Shown: in pieces, positions 62,812 to 64,000 of the stretch | Layout: each line of letters starts with the position of its first letter | How positions within the stretch are numbered: the first letter of the stretch is position 1 | Origin: Bifidobacterium oedipodis | GTDB lineage: Bacteria; Actinomycetota; Actinomycetes; Actinomycetales; Bifidobacteriaceae | Length of the DNA: 64,000 nt | NCBI RefSeq assembly: GCF_012932425.1 | Contig: NZ_JAAIII010000001.1 | Coordinates: forward strand, 62,001 to 126,000 | Reading direction: 5' to 3' | Made by a program: the position numbers and the translations under genes | Notes under the pieces: model-generated | The model's database searches: none | What the model was told of the DNA's origin: nothing | Seen by the model: only the letters and a program-made list of their open reading frames with translations

Positions 62812-64000
62812 ATGCGAAGCAGATCGATACGGTTGGCGACTGTGCTTGCCGTGGTGTTTTCATTATTGGGGGCGTTCCTGATTCTTGATGGGATGGACGC
62901 GACTGCACCGCTTGGCGTGGCGGCGACGGTGCAGGTGTCAGGCCCGGTGCCGTCGGTCTCGAGCCGACAAACCATTGCTCAGATTGGTGATATCGCCGAT
63001 GAATATCACGTCAACGTCGTGAAGTATGTCGACGATGTTCGCAATCCCGGCACCTTGCGTCATCTGTACGTTATGGTGGGCAACACTGAGGGGAAAGCCG
63101 CGCAATAGATTAGCCATGGATATCCTGCATTCAACCCGACGATTCGTACGGATGTTGACGCCATAGATTCAATTGCGGATATGGACCCCAGGGGAATGTA
63201 TTACCTGTTCGACGGAGATTCTGCGGTCGCGTCCATAATGAGCAACCGGCTGAGGGAACAGGGCTATGAGGTCAGTATTAAAACGAATTATGTCGGCTCC
63301 TTCGCCCAATGGTTTTTCAGCAAACCATTCGGCGTCGGACTGATTATCGCATTGATGCTCTGTGTCATGTTATCGGGTTGCTTTGCGCTGATGAACGCGA
63401 AAGGCTATGCGATTGAACGGCTCCATGGAAAATCCGCGCTAGGCATTGTTTTCAGAGACATCAAGGCCAATGCTGTGCCCTGTGCCGCTGGTATGGCAGT
63501 AGCGTGCGCAGTGCTGTGCGGTGCCGTGTACATCTACAATCATGGGGCGCAGTGGAATCTGTGGCTTATGGTGACAGCCCTCATTCTGCTATTGATTATG
63601 GCGTGCATGATGGTGGCGTATCTGGTGGGGTTTGCGATTGCGTCAGCAAGCCCTCTGCTGTGGTCCATCAAAGGACGGCTGCCGCAACGTTTGCCATCCG
63701 TAGCGGTATATTGCGTGCGAATTCCGGCGGTTGTGGTGACCATATGGGCCATATCCTTCGCTGGAACGGCTCTTGCGGAAGCCCGCGATCAATGGCGAAC
63801 TCAGCAAGCGTGGCGCACGGCCGGCGACAGTGCCGCAATCTATCTCAATCCGAATCTGTCTGCCGAAGAACAGGACCAATACAGCGAACGCACCGGTGCA
63901 TGGCTGCGTCAGGCCGAAGCGGACGGGCACATGATACTGGCTCATGAATATGATCTGCGTTTCTTCGCCCCTCCTGCGGACGATGGGAGCACTGTATCCG
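62812..64000 (+). pseudogene. Bacteriocin-associated (DUF1430-like) membrane protein with in-frame TAG; 3' end outside window
   Basis: The frame opens at ATG 62812 (MRSRSIRLATVLAVVFSLLGAFLIL, one span), runs 98 codons, meets TAG at 63106-63108 and continues in the same frame, open, to the window end (297 more codons). Reading through restores one protein: an external domain, then spans at about FGVGLIIALMLCVMLSGCF, CAAGMAVACAVLCGAVY, LMVTALILLLIMACMMVAYL and AVVVTIWAISFAG. AIERLHGKSALGIVFRDI fits the coupling loop of bacteriocin-associated integral membrane proteins of the lactococcin-972 type. Either the gene is broken by one point mutation, or the codon is read through, or there is a sequencing error. 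Similarity is judged by eye. Confidence 0.7.

Noticed and set aside
1-64000. Integrases, transposases, phage genes, tRNA or rRNA genes
   Set aside because: None could be recognised on either strand, so no integration event is claimed even for the AT-rich block from 56.7 kb.

Overview
The window reads as a chromosomal segment of a high-GC Gram-positive actinobacterium, most likely a Bifidobacterium. This rests on the protein types (a DUF3107 protein, a hisD-hisC-hisB-X-hisH-hisA cluster, lipoprotein-type binding proteins, a diaminopimelate pathway) and on codon use, not on a database search. I see no rRNA, tRNA, transposase, integrase or CRISPR array.

Layout. 1-4.45 kb: a polysaccharide-use module on the minus strand (truncated LplB-type permease, large heparinase II/III-like lyase), with a LacI-type operator before each gene. 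4.6-11.3 kb: housekeeping and mixed genes (DnaQ-like exonuclease, TetM-like GTPase, acetyltransferase, YwiC-like membrane protein, AbiEi/DUF559-like protein, esterase). 11.4-29.5 kb: a dense amino-acid and sulfur region of four plus-strand operons. It holds three polar-amino-acid ABC transporters, two Cys/Met-metabolism PLP enzymes, three glutathionyl-hydroquinone-reductase-like paralogues with a CGWN active site, a fused N-acetyltransferase/M20 deacylase and a CGDC thioredoxin-fold protein. Each operon is preceded by one copy of the same 15-bp operator (consensus ATAAGCAACGCATAT). I propose that this is one regulon for uptake and dismantling of S-substituted cysteine compounds, parallel to the Bacillus subtilis S-(2-succino)cysteine pathway but without its oxygen-dependent monooxygenase.

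29.5-42 kb: SPFH protein, patatin-like hydrolase, murI, dapF, VKOR-type thiol oxidase, PHP phosphoesterase, DUF3107, a degenerate aminoglycoside-phosphotransferase-fold protein, a UvrD-like helicase and an AEC transporter. 40.5-47.5 kb: a sugar module divergent around a DeoR regulator (hexuloisomerase-like SIS protein, pentulose/hexulose-phosphate 3-epimerase, D-lyxose-isomerase-like enzyme, PfkB kinase, DUF4432 mutarotase-like protein, MFS sugar porter), with AAAACGAAAG operators. 47.5-47.8 kb: six ~40-bp palindromes at a strict 52-53-bp period between convergent genes. 47.8-56.7 kb: DUF4186 and DUF4391 proteins, histidine biosynthesis genes with an uncharacterised gene inside the operon, and a DUF2252 protein.

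56.7-64 kb: a visibly more AT-rich module resembling a bacteriocin locus. It has a secreted 127-aa peptide precursor, a lipoprotein, a MacA/MacB-like ABC exporter, a two-component system and a bacteriocin-associated (DUF1430-like) membrane protein interrupted by one in-frame TAG. A shared inverted repeat (TTGYCC-N8-GGACAA) lies upstream of both the peptide gene and the membrane-protein gene, and so probably marks the response regulator's targets.
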